A stretch of DNA of 64,000 bases from Streptosporangium canum (GTDB taxonomy: Bacteria > Actinomycetota > Actinomycetes > Streptosporangiales > Streptosporangiaceae), in the NCBI RefSeq assembly GCF_900113865.1, contig NZ_FOQY01000008.1, forward strand, positions 186,001 to 250,000, given 5' to 3'. Below the pieces are notes generated by a model, which did not search any database, was not told where the DNA came from, and saw only the letters and a program-made list of their open reading frames with translations. Shown here piece by piece: positions 25,882 to 33,821 of the stretch. How positions within the stretch are numbered: position 1 is the first letter of the stretch; each line of letters starts with the position of its first letter. The position numbers were made by a program, and so were the translations under genes.

Positions 25882-27238
25882 CGACCAGCCTCTCCACCTT
25901 GGCCCGGTAGGCGGCGGCGGCCTCCTGGACGGGCTTGCCGGAGACGACGTCCGCCGTCGCCTCCTGCAAGGCGGCCGACACCTGGGGGTAGACGGCCAGG
26001 CCGGGGCGGTAGACGGTGATCGGCAGGACCTCCTCGGAGACGAACTTCAGCATCGGGTCGGCGGCGAGGACCTCGGCGTTGACGTCGGAGCGGGAGGTGA
26101 CGCGGGCGGCTCCGGCCAGCTCGGCCTTGACCGCCTCGGCGGAGTGCATGAAGGACAGCAGTTCCCAAGCCTGCCGGGGATGCTCGGAGAAGGGGTTCAG
26201 CACCCGTACGGCCCCGCCGGACATGCTGACGAAGTCCTGGCCGCGGACCCCGGCCCCGGGCTGCTTGGCCGGGATCCTGGTGTAGCCCACCACCCGGTCG
26301 CGCTCGGCCATCGGGGCCACGCCCGTCTTGGGGTCGACCACCGCCCGCCAGAAGTAGTCGCCCTCCGCCAGGATGCCGATCCTGCCGTCGGCGAACTCGG
26401 CGAAGGACTTGTCGCGGCCCTTGGCCTCCTGCTGGAGCTTCGGGTCGCCCAGGCCGCCGGAGTAGATCTGCCGGTAGAACTCCAGCACGTCCTTGACCGC
26501 CTGCGAGGAGCCGGCCCACTTGCCGCCGGAGTAGATCTCCGTACCGGTGCCGGCCAGCAGGGGCAGCGCGCCCTGCATCGTGGTCGCCTCACCCATCGCG
26601 GTGCCCGCGTTGATCTGGATCGGCGTCACGCCGGGCAGTCTCTTCAGCGCCGCCCCCGCGTCGAGGATCTCCTGCCAGCTCTTCGGCTGCCAGGGCTCCG
26701 GCAGGCCGGCTCTGCCGAACAGCTCCTTGTTGTAGTACAGGACCCGTCCGTCGGTCCCCTGCGGCAGCCCGTACTTCCTGCCGTCGAAGATGCCCAGGCC
26801 CTGCACGGCCTGGGGGATCTGCTGCCACCCCTCCCACGTCTCGACGGCCGTCCCGCCCAGCTCGGTGAGGGGTTTGAGATACCCGGCCTGGGCGAACTCC
26901 CCGACCCAGATCCCGTCGAGGTCGATCACGTCGGCGCCGGTCCTCGACTTCAGGTCCAGTGCGACCTTGGTCTTGTACTGCTCGTCGCCCACGCCGTTCG
27001 GCTGGAACAGCACGTGGACCTCGCGCCCCGCCGCCTTCTGCGCGGCCTCGAACCTGGGGATCACCCACTGTTTGATCCATTCGGCGGCTGCCGCGTTCTT
27101 GCCGCCGGAGATGGCGTTGGCGGTGATGGTCAAGGTGATGCCGTCCTCCCCGGCGGGGGTGCCGGAGCCGCAGGCGGGCAGCGCGAGGACGGCGGTCGTC
27201 AGTGTCGCAATCAGGACAGGTCGGTGGAAGAGTCTCAC
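25856..27238 (-). CDS. Extracellular sugar-binding lipoprotein of CUT1 ABC transporter
   Basis: The substrate-capture component, 460 residues. An N-terminal lipoprotein signal (VRLFHRP... ALPAC) places the lipidated Cys at about 23. The mature protein has a typical type-I sugar-binding layout (TLTITANAISGG, DVIDLDGIWVGEFA, RVLYYNKELFGRAGL, WAGSSQAVKDVLEFY). The start is GTG, with AGAGGT upstream; the frame extends further but without lipoprotein logic. It is the first gene of the leftward operon ending in an alpha-mannosidase, so a mannose-containing glycan or glycoconjugate is the likely cargo. The 183 bp to prcB hold both divergent promoters. No regulator gene lies in the operon. Confidence 0.92.
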   Translation of the reverse strand: MRLFHRPVLIATLTTAVLALPACGSGTPAGEDGITLTITANAISGGKNAAAAEWIKQWVIPRFEAAQKAAGREVHVLFQPNGVGDEQYKTKVALDLKSRTGADVIDLDGIWVGEFAQAGYLKPLTELGGTAVETWEGWQQIPQAVQGLGIFDGRKYGLPQGTDGRVLYYNKELFGRAGLPEPWQPKSWQEILDAGAALKRLPGVTPIQINAGTAMGEATTMQGALPLLAGTGTEIYSGGKWAGSSQAVKDVLEFYRQIYSGGLGDPKLQQEAKGRDKSFAEFADGRIGILAEGDYFWRAVVDPKTGVAPMAERDRVVGYTRIPAKQPGAGVRGQDFVSMSGGAVRVLNPFSEHPRQAWELLSFMHSAEAVKAELAGAARVTSRSDVNAEVLAADPMLKFVSEEVLPITVYRPGLAVYPQVSAALQEATADVVSGKPVQEAAAAYRAKVERLVGGSGNVAN

Positions 27239-27421
27239 GGTGACCTCTGCTGGGTGGAGGCATGTCACGACAACTCGACAATTACACGGGCTTACTCGGG
27301 CGTAAAGATTCAATGATCCGGTCGGAGGGGGTTCGCGCTGAGCTGATCCAGGGAAGTGCATGCAGCACGGCAAGATGAGTAAGGTCGGGCCTTAAAGGAC
27401 CGCACCTTTGGAGGGAGTCGC

Positions 27422-28270
27422 GTGGGATCGCACAGGGACCTGCCCGCCGGCATGGTGAATCACATCTTCACGAACAGCGGCATTTCCTCGTTCACCGAGT
27501 TCGTCGGCTCCTACGCGCCGGACTTGTTGCCCGGCCGAAACGAGACCCTGGCAGCCCCGGTCGGCGACCGGATTCCACACGCCACCACGATCGTCGCGGC
27601 GACCTGCGCGGGTGGCGTGGTGATGGCCGGTGACCGCCGGGCGACCTCGGGGAACATCATCTCCCAGCGAGACATGGAGAAGGTGTTCCGAACCGACGAC
27701 TACTCGTGCATGGGCATCGCCGGGACGGCGAGCACCGGCATCGAGATGGCCCGGCTCTACCGGGTCGAGCTCGAGCACTACGAGAAGATGGAAGGCCGCA
27801 CGCTCTCCGTGGCGGGCAAGGCCAACCGGCTCGCCACCATGATCCGCGGCAATCTCGGCATGGCGATGCAGGGCCTGGTCGTGGTGCCGCTGTTCGCCGC
27901 CTACGATCCCGAGATCGACGGCGGCCGGATCTTCGGCTACGACGTGGGAGGCGGCCCCTACGAGCAGCAGCAGTACCACTCGATCGGCTCCGGCTCGATC
28001 TTCGCGCGCGGCTCGCTGAAGAAGCTCTACCGGGAGAACGCCTCGCCCGAGGAGGTCGTGCTGGCGCTCATCCACGCCCTGTACGACGCCGCCGACGACG
28101 ACTCGGCGACCGGCGGCCCCGACGTCACCCGTAAGATCTGGCCCGTCGTAGCGCAGATCACCGCCGACGGCTTCCACCGTCTGTCCGACGAGGAGGTGGG
28201 CGGACACGTCCAGACCGTCCTCCAGGAGCGGATGAGTTCCCCCGACGGCCCCGTCGCCCCGCTGCGCTAA
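27422..28270 (+). CDS. prcB: 20S proteasome beta subunit PrcB
   Basis: The catalytic subunit, made with a propeptide that is removed at Thr55 ([10 protein letters not shown]), exposing the N-terminal Thr nucleophile. 282 residues. Other active-site blocks are [12 protein letters not shown] (Asp and the catalytic Lys-equivalent region) and [16 protein letters not shown]. The propeptide (about 54 residues) is of normal actinobacterial length. The GTG start follows GGAGGG (27410-27415). prcA follows after 19 bp, as usual. Upstream, instead of pup, lies the divergent sugar operon, so prcB must start from its own promoter in the 183-bp gap. Confidence 0.98.
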   Translation: MGSHRDLPAGMVNHIFTNSGISSFTEFVGSYAPDLLPGRNETLAAPVGDRIPHATTIVAATCAGGVVMAGDRRATSGNIISQRDMEKVFRTDDYSCMGIAGTASTGIEMARLYRVELEHYEKMEGRTLSVAGKANRLATMIRGNLGMAMQGLVVVPLFAAYDPEIDGGRIFGYDVGGGPYEQQQYHSIGSGSIFARGSLKKLYRENASPEEVVLALIHALYDAADDDSATGGPDVTRKIWPVVAQITADGFHRLSDEEVGGHVQTVLQERMSSPDGPVAPLR

Positions 28271-28289
28271 CACGAGAGGATCACCCCAG

Positions 28290-29078
28290 GTGTCCATGCC
28301 TTTTGGATATGTCTCGCCCGAGCAGCAGATGCGGGACAAGGCGGATTACGCGCGAAAGGGGATCGCGCGGGGCCGTAGCGTCGTCGTTCTGCAGTACGAG
28401 CACGGCATCCTGTTCGTCGCCCCCAACCCCTCCCGGGCCCTGCACAAGATCAGCGAGATCTACGACAGGATCGGGTTCGCCGCGGTCGGCCGCTACAACG
28501 AGTTCGAGGCGCTGCGTCTCGGCGGCATCCGCTACGCCGACATCAACGGCTACAACTACGCGCGCGACGACGTCACCGCGCGTGGCCTGGCCAACCTCTA
28601 CGCGCAGAACCTCGGCCAGATCTTCACCGAGTCGATGAAGCCCTTCGAGGTGGAGATCGTGGTGGCCGAGGTCGGCGACTCCTCCGACGAGGACCACATC
28701 TACCGCCTCACCTTCGACGGCTCGGTCTTCGACGAGACCGGTCTGGTGGCGATGGGCGGTCAGGCCGAGGCGGTGGCGGGCCGGCTCAAGGAGCGTTACC
28801 GCGACGGCCTGCCACTGGCCGAGGCGCTGGAGGCGGCGCTGTTCGCGCTGACCGAGCCGGGCGGTGAGCGCTCCCCGGCCGGCCAGCTGGAGGTCGCGGT
28901 GCTCGACCGCAACCGGCCGCACCGCAAGTTCCTGCGGCTCGCCGGCCCGAGGCTGGAGCGCCTGCTGGCCGAGGGGGCCGCGACGCCCCCGCCGTCCGGG
29001 GAGGCCGCGCCGTCCGGGGAGGCCGAGGCTCCGGCCACCGCCCCCGAGGGAGACGTCGACACCGGCTCGAACGGCTGA
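28290..29078 (+). CDS. prcA: 20S proteasome alpha subunit PrcA
   Basis: The outer-ring, non-catalytic subunit, 262 residues. The N-terminus MSMPFGYVSPEQQMRDKADYARKGIARG forms the gate and the alpha-ring helix H0. The core follows with VLQYEHGILFVAPN and DRIGFAAVGRYNEFEAL. A Pro/Ala/Glu-rich tail (about 230-262) is unstructured. The start is GTG, 19 bp after prcB. The ARC C-terminal tail should dock into the pockets between alpha subunits. A very strong hairpin begins 5 bases after the stop, so the core-particle transcript probably ends here rather than running into pafA. Confidence 0.98.
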   Translation: MSMPFGYVSPEQQMRDKADYARKGIARGRSVVVLQYEHGILFVAPNPSRALHKISEIYDRIGFAAVGRYNEFEALRLGGIRYADINGYNYARDDVTARGLANLYAQNLGQIFTESMKPFEVEIVVAEVGDSSDEDHIYRLTFDGSVFDETGLVAMGGQAEAVAGRLKERYRDGLPLAEALEAALFALTEPGGERSPAGQLEVAVLDRNRPHRKFLRLAGPRLERLLAEGAATPPPSGEAAPSGEAEAPATAPEGDVDTGSNG

Positions 29079-29083
29079 TCGCC

Positions 29084-29129
29084 CACCGGCGGAGCGCCGT
29101 CCCCCACGGGGGACGGCGCTCCGCCGGTG
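29084..29129 (+). terminator. 22-bp perfect hairpin after prcA
   Basis: A perfect inverted repeat: 22 bases (29084-29105) and their complement (29108-29129) around two bases, so the real loop is a few of the central C/G pairs. It starts 5 bases after the prcA stop. There is no U-tract. It is the strongest simple hairpin noticed in the window. Confidence 0.8.
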
Positions 29130-29143
29130 TGATGTAGATCACC
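29128..29143. promoter_or_regulatory. Candidate Crp-type site
   Basis: TGTGA-N6-TCACC (29128-29143) has one mismatch to the TGTGA-N6-TCACA pattern bound by Crp-family regulators. It is 45 bp before the secreted-protein ATG and overlaps the right end of the prcA hairpin by two bases. Read by eye; cAMP control is inference. Confidence 0.45.
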
Positions 29144-29188
29144 TGCCCGGCGGACAACCGTGCTCGTGCCGCCGTCGTCGTAACCGAC

Positions 29189-29698
29189 ATGAAGCGCTCC
29201 CTGACGGCCGCCGCCGCCGTGCTCTCCGTCGCCCTGGCGGGCGCGGTCCCCGCCGACGCCGCGGCGATCCCCGCCTTCCCCGTGCCGAAGATCTTCGGTA
29301 CGGCGTTCCAGCCCGACCCGGGCCACGATTTCACCAAGCGCATCAGTTCCCGCAAGGACGGCGTCCTGCGCGGCTGGATCACCCATGTGGCCCCCGGCCA
29401 GGTGGAGTACGAGCCGATCAAGTGGGTGAAGGACAAATACAGCGAGGGCCACTTCGTGGGCCCGGCGGAGGGGGACGTCGCCGCTTACGCCTCACCCGTC
29501 GCCAAGAACGTCGTCTTCCTCAGCGCCCTGGGCTGTTCGGCCACCCTGGCGGGCTTCACGGTGAACAAGCAGGGCCTGGGGAGCAAGCGCTGCTCCCGCA
29601 CGGCGTTGCTGACCAGGGCCAAGAAGTACCAGCGCCCCTCGCTGATCACGGTCTACCGTAGTGAGATCGTCAAGCTTCAGGAGATCTACACCCCCTGA
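29189..29698 (+). CDS. Secreted protein of unknown function
   Basis: 169 residues with a clear Sec signal peptide (MKRSLTAAAAVLSVALAG, cleavage around ADA-A, residues 23-26). The mature part (about 145 residues) has exactly two Cys (LGCSATL and KRCSRTA) that could form one disulfide, and many Lys/Tyr/Trp. I recognise no family. It sits between prcA and pafA in the proteasome locus, behind a terminator and a Crp-like site, so it is probably an independent transcription unit. An exported protein cannot be a direct substrate-delivery factor for the cytosolic proteasome. Confidence 0.75.
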   Translation: MKRSLTAAAAVLSVALAGAVPADAAAIPAFPVPKIFGTAFQPDPGHDFTKRISSRKDGVLRGWITHVAPGQVEYEPIKWVKDKYSEGHFVGPAEGDVAAYASPVAKNVVFLSALGCSATLAGFTVNKQGLGSKRCSRTALLTRAKKYQRPSLITVYRSEIVKLQEIYTP

Positions 29699-30084
29699 GC
29701 CCTCCGAAGGGGCCTCGCCGGGCGGCGGAGCCTCGCACGTGCCGCGAGACGTCCGCCCCATGATTGCGATCACATTTTTCCGGGCAGCCGAATCGAGGCC
29801 CCGGCGGTCTGACGCGGTGTGCGCCGCGCCGCTCCCCGGCCCGGTCCCGGCGGCCACGGCCGCTCCGCGGCCCGCGACGGCCGGATCGCCGGGGGCGTCG
29901 AGATCTTCCGGCGGGGCGGCTGACGCGCCCGGGATGCCCGGGGATCCGGTACGGCTCGCACCCCGGAGGACCCGGGTGTGAGCCGTGCTCGCGCTTAGCA
30001 GTTCATCGCCGGGGGCATAAGCCGTACGACCGAAAACCCCATTGATCCCTCCCGCAAGAGGGGTTCGGCGAATAGTGTGAGGCA
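29699..30084. other. Intergenic region upstream of pafA
   Basis: No gene is seen. A TAGTGT box (30073-30078) ends six bases before the pafA ATG, which would fit a -10 element of a leaderless or near-leaderless transcript; no matching -35 is obvious. A weaker half-conserved Crp-like pattern (CATGA-N6-TCACA) lies near 29760-29775. The remainder is GC-rich and featureless. Confidence 0.5.
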
Positions 30085-31443
30085 ATGGATCGTCGCATCT
30101 TCGGGCTTGAGAACGAGTACGGCGTCACCTGCACGTTCAGGGGGCAGCGGCGGCTGTCACCCGACGAGGTCGCGCGTTATCTATTCCGCCGGGTCGTCTC
30201 CTGGGGCCGATCGAGCAACGTCTTTCTGCGCAACGGCGCCCGCCTCTACCTGGACGTGGGCAGCCACCCCGAATACGCCACCCCCGAGTGTGACAACGTC
30301 GTGGAGCTCGTCACCCACGACAAGGCGGGGGAGCGCATCCTGGAGGGCCTCCTCGTCGACGCCGAGAAGCGGCTCCGCGAGGAGGGCATCGCCGGCGACA
30401 TCTACCTGTTCAAGAACAACACCGACTCGGCCGGAAACTCCTACGGCTGCCACGAGAACTACCTGGTCGGGCGGCACGGGGAGTTCGGCCGCCTGGCGGA
30501 TGTGCTCATCCCCTTCCTGGTGACCCGGCAGATCGTCTGCGGCGCCGGGAAGGTGCTGCAGACCCCCCGCGGCGCGGTCTACTGCGTCTCCCAGCGGGCC
30601 GAGCACATCTGGGAGGGCGTCTCCAGCGCGACCACCCGGTCGCGCCCGATCATCAACACCCGTGACGAGCCGCACGCCGACGCCGAGCGCTTCCGCCGCC
30701 TGCACGTCATCGTCGGCGACTCCAACATGAGCGAGACGACCATGCTGCTCAAGGTCGGCGCCACCGACCTGGTGCTGCGCATGATCGAGGCGGGCACGGT
30801 GATGCGCGACCTGTCGCTGGAGAACCCGATCCGGGCGATCCGGGAGGTCTCCCACGACATGACCGGGCGGCGGCGCGTGCGGCTGGCCAACGGCCGGGAG
30901 GCGTCCTCGCTGGAGATCCAGCAGGAATACCTCTCCAAGGCCCGCGACTTCGTCGACCGCCGCGGCGGCGACGAGACCAGCCACCGGGTGCTGGAGCTGT
31001 GGGAGCGGACGCTCAACGCCGTCGAGACCGGCAACCTGGACCTGGTCGCCCGGGAGATCGACTGGGTGACCAAATACCAGCTGATCGAGCGCTACCGCAA
31101 GAAGTACGACCTTCCCCTGTCGAGCCCCCGGGTCGCCCAGCTCGACCTGGCCTACCACGACGTGCACCGCCGCCGTGGCCTGTTCTACCTGCTGCAGAAG
31201 CGCGGCGCGGTGGAGCGGGTGGCCTCCGACCTGAAGATCTTCGAGGCCAAGTCCGTGCCGCCGCAGACCACCCGGGCGCGGCTGCGCGGGGAGTTCATCC
31301 GCAAGGCGCAGGAGAAGCGCCGCGACTTCACCGTCGACTGGGTGCATCTGAAGCTCAACGATCAGGCGCAGCGCACCGTGCTGTGCAAGGACCCCTTCCG
31401 CAGCGTGGACGAGAGAGTGGACAAACTGATCGCCGGAATGTGA
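30085..31443 (+). CDS. pafA: Pup-protein ligase PafA
   Basis: Links the gamma-carboxylate of the C-terminal Glu of Pup to a substrate lysine, using ATP. 452 residues, a normal length. The N-terminal [11 protein letters not shown] holds a metal-binding Glu. [18 protein letters not shown] contains the catalytic Asp (about 57). It shares [16 protein letters not shown] and [18 protein letters not shown] with Dop, its paralogue in the same window, but lacks the Dop loop. The C-terminal small domain (about 395-452) has [22 protein letters not shown]. Only a GAGG two bases from the ATG is present, so translation may be leaderless. Confidence 0.98.
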   Translation: MDRRIFGLENEYGVTCTFRGQRRLSPDEVARYLFRRVVSWGRSSNVFLRNGARLYLDVGSHPEYATPECDNVVELVTHDKAGERILEGLLVDAEKRLREEGIAGDIYLFKNNTDSAGNSYGCHENYLVGRHGEFGRLADVLIPFLVTRQIVCGAGKVLQTPRGAVYCVSQRAEHIWEGVSSATTRSRPIINTRDEPHADAERFRRLHVIVGDSNMSETTMLLKVGATDLVLRMIEAGTVMRDLSLENPIRAIREVSHDMTGRRRVRLANGREASSLEIQQEYLSKARDFVDRRGGDETSHRVLELWERTLNAVETGNLDLVAREIDWVTKYQLIERYRKKYDLPLSSPRVAQLDLAYHDVHRRRGLFYLLQKRGAVERVASDLKIFEAKSVPPQTTRARLRGEFIRKAQEKRRDFTVDWVHLKLNDQAQRTVLCKDPFRSVDERVDKLIAGM

Positions 31444-31539
31444 TGGTCACGCTTCGGCAAGATCGGTCTGCGGCTTAACTCATCCGTATGTCCGGACGGG
31501 TAGTGTGGCGCGAACCTGACGTCTGCTAGAGGGATATCT

Positions 31540-32496
31540 ATGCGCCGCCGCAGCCTGGCCGTACTGGCCTCAGTGCCTTTGTTGTTCGCCGCAGCCTGCG
31601 GCTCCGGAGGGGGTGCCGGCACCGCTTCCACCGCCTCCAGCAGCCCCGCCGGTGCGGTTCCGGCGCTGAAGGTGACGGGCGCGGCGAACGCGAAGCCCAC
31701 TGTGGCCTTCCCCGCCAAGGTCGTCGAGACCTCCTCCTACCAGGTCATCACGCCCGGCACCGTCGGCGCCGCCGCCAAGGACGGCGGCAGCGTGGTGGCC
31801 AACTTCACCGTCTACACCTGGGACGGCAAGGAGAACAAGCTGGCCGGCTCGACCTACGACGAGGGCGGCCCGCAGCTCATCACGATGAACGAGCAGGTCC
31901 CCTCGATCCTGCGCAAGGGCTTCGCCGAGACCAAGGGGGGCGGCCGGTTCCTGTCCGTCGTCGGCAAGGACGCGTTGCCCGCCGAGCAGCAGGCGCAGGC
32001 GCCCGCGGGCCAGTCGCAGGTCTTCGTGGTCGACGTCGTCGGCGTCCCCGAGGGCAAGGCGGCCCAGGGCGCGGCGGCCGACCCGGGCGTCAAGGGCGTC
32101 AAGGTGGAGAACCCCGGCGGCGACGCCGCGCCCAAGCTGACCACCAAGACCAAGGAGAAGGCGCCCAAGGAGCTCGTCGTCAAGACGGTGATCAAGGGCA
32201 CCGGGCCGGAGGTCAAGTCCGGCCAGTCGATCCTGGTCCAGTACGCCGGGAAGATCTGGGGCTCGGACCTCGAGTTCGACAGCAGCTGGGCGCGCGGCGC
32301 AGAGCCGATCATGTTCCAGATCGGCACCGGCAAGGTCATCAAGGGCTGGGACCAGGGCCTGGTCGGCGTCCCGGTCGGCAGCCGGGTGCTGCTGAGCATC
32401 CCGCCGGACCTCGGCTACGGCAAGCAGGGCTCCGGCGACAAGATCAAGGGGACCGACACCCTGGTCTTCCTCGTGGACGTCGTCGCCGCCTACTGA
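31540..32496 (+). CDS. FKBP-type peptidyl-prolyl isomerase lipoprotein
   Basis: An exported lipoprotein (signal RRRSLAVLASVPLLFAAAC, Cys20) of 318 residues, with a degenerate FKBP-like half (about 75-175) and a full FKBP domain (about 215-318). The latter has VKSGQSILVQYAGKIW, FQIGTGKVIKGWDQGLVG and DLGYGKQGSG, the usual active-site loops. It isomerises Xaa-Pro bonds of exported proteins outside the membrane. A ribosome site AGAGGG lies before the ATG. A similar gene follows, so the pair arose by duplication. FKBP genes beside pafA recur in this group of bacteria. Confidence 0.9.
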   Translation: MRRRSLAVLASVPLLFAAACGSGGGAGTASTASSSPAGAVPALKVTGAANAKPTVAFPAKVVETSSYQVITPGTVGAAAKDGGSVVANFTVYTWDGKENKLAGSTYDEGGPQLITMNEQVPSILRKGFAETKGGGRFLSVVGKDALPAEQQAQAPAGQSQVFVVDVVGVPEGKAAQGAAADPGVKGVKVENPGGDAAPKLTTKTKEKAPKELVVKTVIKGTGPEVKSGQSILVQYAGKIWGSDLEFDSSWARGAEPIMFQIGTGKVIKGWDQGLVGVPVGSRVLLSIPPDLGYGKQGSGDKIKGTDTLVFLVDVVAAY

Positions 32497-32542
32497 CGGC
32501 TCCGGACGGACCCGGGCCACCCCGGGGGATCCGCGGACCTCA

Positions 32543-32578
32543 CGGAGCCCGGCCATGCGGACGCATGGCCGGGCTCCG
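32543..32578 (+). terminator. 17-bp perfect hairpin between the FKBP genes
   Basis: CGGAGCCCGGCCATGCG (32543-32559) pairs perfectly with 32562-32578 around two bases. It lies 47 bp after the first FKBP stop and 65 bp before the second gene. No U-tract. Confidence 0.7.
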
Positions 32579-32642
32579 CCTGTTACTGACAACCCTCCCA
32601 ATAGGGCGTTAGGGTGGGCGCATCCCCGGCCTAGGGAGTCGC

Positions 32643-33548
32643 ATGCGCATCCCGCCACTGCTCGCCGCGTTCTCGCTCATGCTGGTCGCCGCCTGCACCT
32701 CCGCAAGCGGTCAGGGCGGCCCGGAGATCGAGGTGCTCGGAGACTTCGGGGTGAAGCCGAAGGTCGTCTTCCCGGACGGCGAGCCCGCCGGCGACCTGCG
32801 GGTCCGCGAGCAGATGGTCGGCACCGGGAGCGTGATCAAGGGTGACGACCTGGTCGTGGCCCACTACACCGCGCATGTGTGGGACGGCGAGGACAACCGG
32901 TTGCTGGCCTCCAGCTTCAACCAGGGCGCTCCCGCCTCCTTCCCGCTGGCCCACTCCATCGCCGGCGTGGGCAAGGCTCTGCGGGGGCACAGGGTCGGCA
33001 GCCGTGTCGTCGCCGCCATCCCGCCCGGCGAGGGCTACGGCCCCAATCCGCCCGGCGGGATGACCGCCGACGACGAGCTGTTCTACGTGGTCGACGTCCT
33101 GGGCGCCTTCCCGCCGGACGCCGCCGCCCGGGGCAGGGGCGGTGGCGGCACCCTCGCCGGGGTGAGGGTCACCGGCGGCCCCGGCGAGCGCCCGGCCCTC
33201 ACCCTGCCGCGTGAGCGGCCTCCCGGGCGGCTGCAGAGCAAGATCCTCATCCAGGGCGCCGGCCCCAGGACCCAGGCGGGCCAGCTCCTGGTCACCCAGT
33301 ACGAGGGCAGGATCTGGGGCAGCGGAGCCTCCGCCGACTCCACCTGGGAGGCCGGGCAGCCCAAGGCCTTCCAGATCGGCACCGGCAGCGTCATCTCCGG
33401 CTGGGACAAGGCCCTGGTCGGCGTCCCGGTCGGCAGCCGGGTCGCCGTGGTCGTCCCGCCGGGACTCGGCTACGGGAAGGGCCTGCCGCCGCTGATCAAG
33501 CCCACCGACACCCTCGTCTTCGTCGTCGACGTCCTCGCCGCCTACTGA
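32643..33548 (+). CDS. Second FKBP-type peptidyl-prolyl isomerase lipoprotein
   Basis: A 301-residue lipoprotein (IPPLLAAFSLMLVAAC, Cys18) with two FKBP-like halves. The first (about 60-155) contains DDLVVAHYTAHVWDG and GHRVGSRVVAAIPPGEGYG. The second (about 205-301) contains AGQLLVTQYEGRIWGSG, FQIGTGSVISGWDKALVG and PPGLGYGKG. It parallels the preceding gene, and the C-terminal DTLVFVVDVLAAY nearly repeats that gene's ending, supporting tandem duplication. A broken DUF3291 frame begins immediately after the stop codon. Confidence 0.88.
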   Translation: MRIPPLLAAFSLMLVAACTSASGQGGPEIEVLGDFGVKPKVVFPDGEPAGDLRVREQMVGTGSVIKGDDLVVAHYTAHVWDGEDNRLLASSFNQGAPASFPLAHSIAGVGKALRGHRVGSRVVAAIPPGEGYGPNPPGGMTADDELFYVVDVLGAFPPDAAARGRGGGGTLAGVRVTGGPGERPALTLPRERPPGRLQSKILIQGAGPRTQAGQLLVTQYEGRIWGSGASADSTWEAGQPKAFQIGTGSVISGWDKALVGVPVGSRVAVVVPPGLGYGKGLPPLIKPTDTLVFVVDVLAAY

Positions 33549-33821
33549 TCCGCATACGCCGCCGTTCGCCGGGAATTCGTCTACCGCAGCGCGCACCTGG
33601 GCGTCCTGCAGCGGCGCAGGGAGTGGTTCCTGCGCGTGGCGGAGCCGTACACGGTGATGTGGTGGGTCCCGGAGGGGCACATCCCGACGCTGGAGGAGGT
33701 GATGGAGCGCCTGGAGCTGCTCAAGGCGGAAGGCCCCACCCCGCAGGCCTTCACCTTCAAGGACTTCTACGACAGCAGCGAGGCCGCGTGGCGGCCGGCG
33801 GCGGCCGAGGCCAGGAAGTAG
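33549..33821 (+). pseudogene. 5'-truncated DUF3291 family gene remnant
   Basis: About 90 codons encode the C-terminal part of a DUF3291 protein (FVYRSAHLGVLQRRREWFL, AEPYTVMWWVPEGHIPTLEE, TPQAFTFKDFYDSSEAAW). Full members are about 150 residues and begin well before this. Here the similarity starts right at the FKBP stop codon, in the same frame, and there is no start codon before a GTG that would give only 61 residues. The N-terminal half is gone. The 3' end overlaps the convergent DUF3866 gene by 55 bp. Confidence 0.7.

Noticed and set aside
33636..33821. 61-residue protein starting at GTG 33636
   Set aside because: It is the tail of a DUF3291 protein without its N-terminal half; the similarity clearly begins further upstream where no start exists, so it is listed as a pseudogene.
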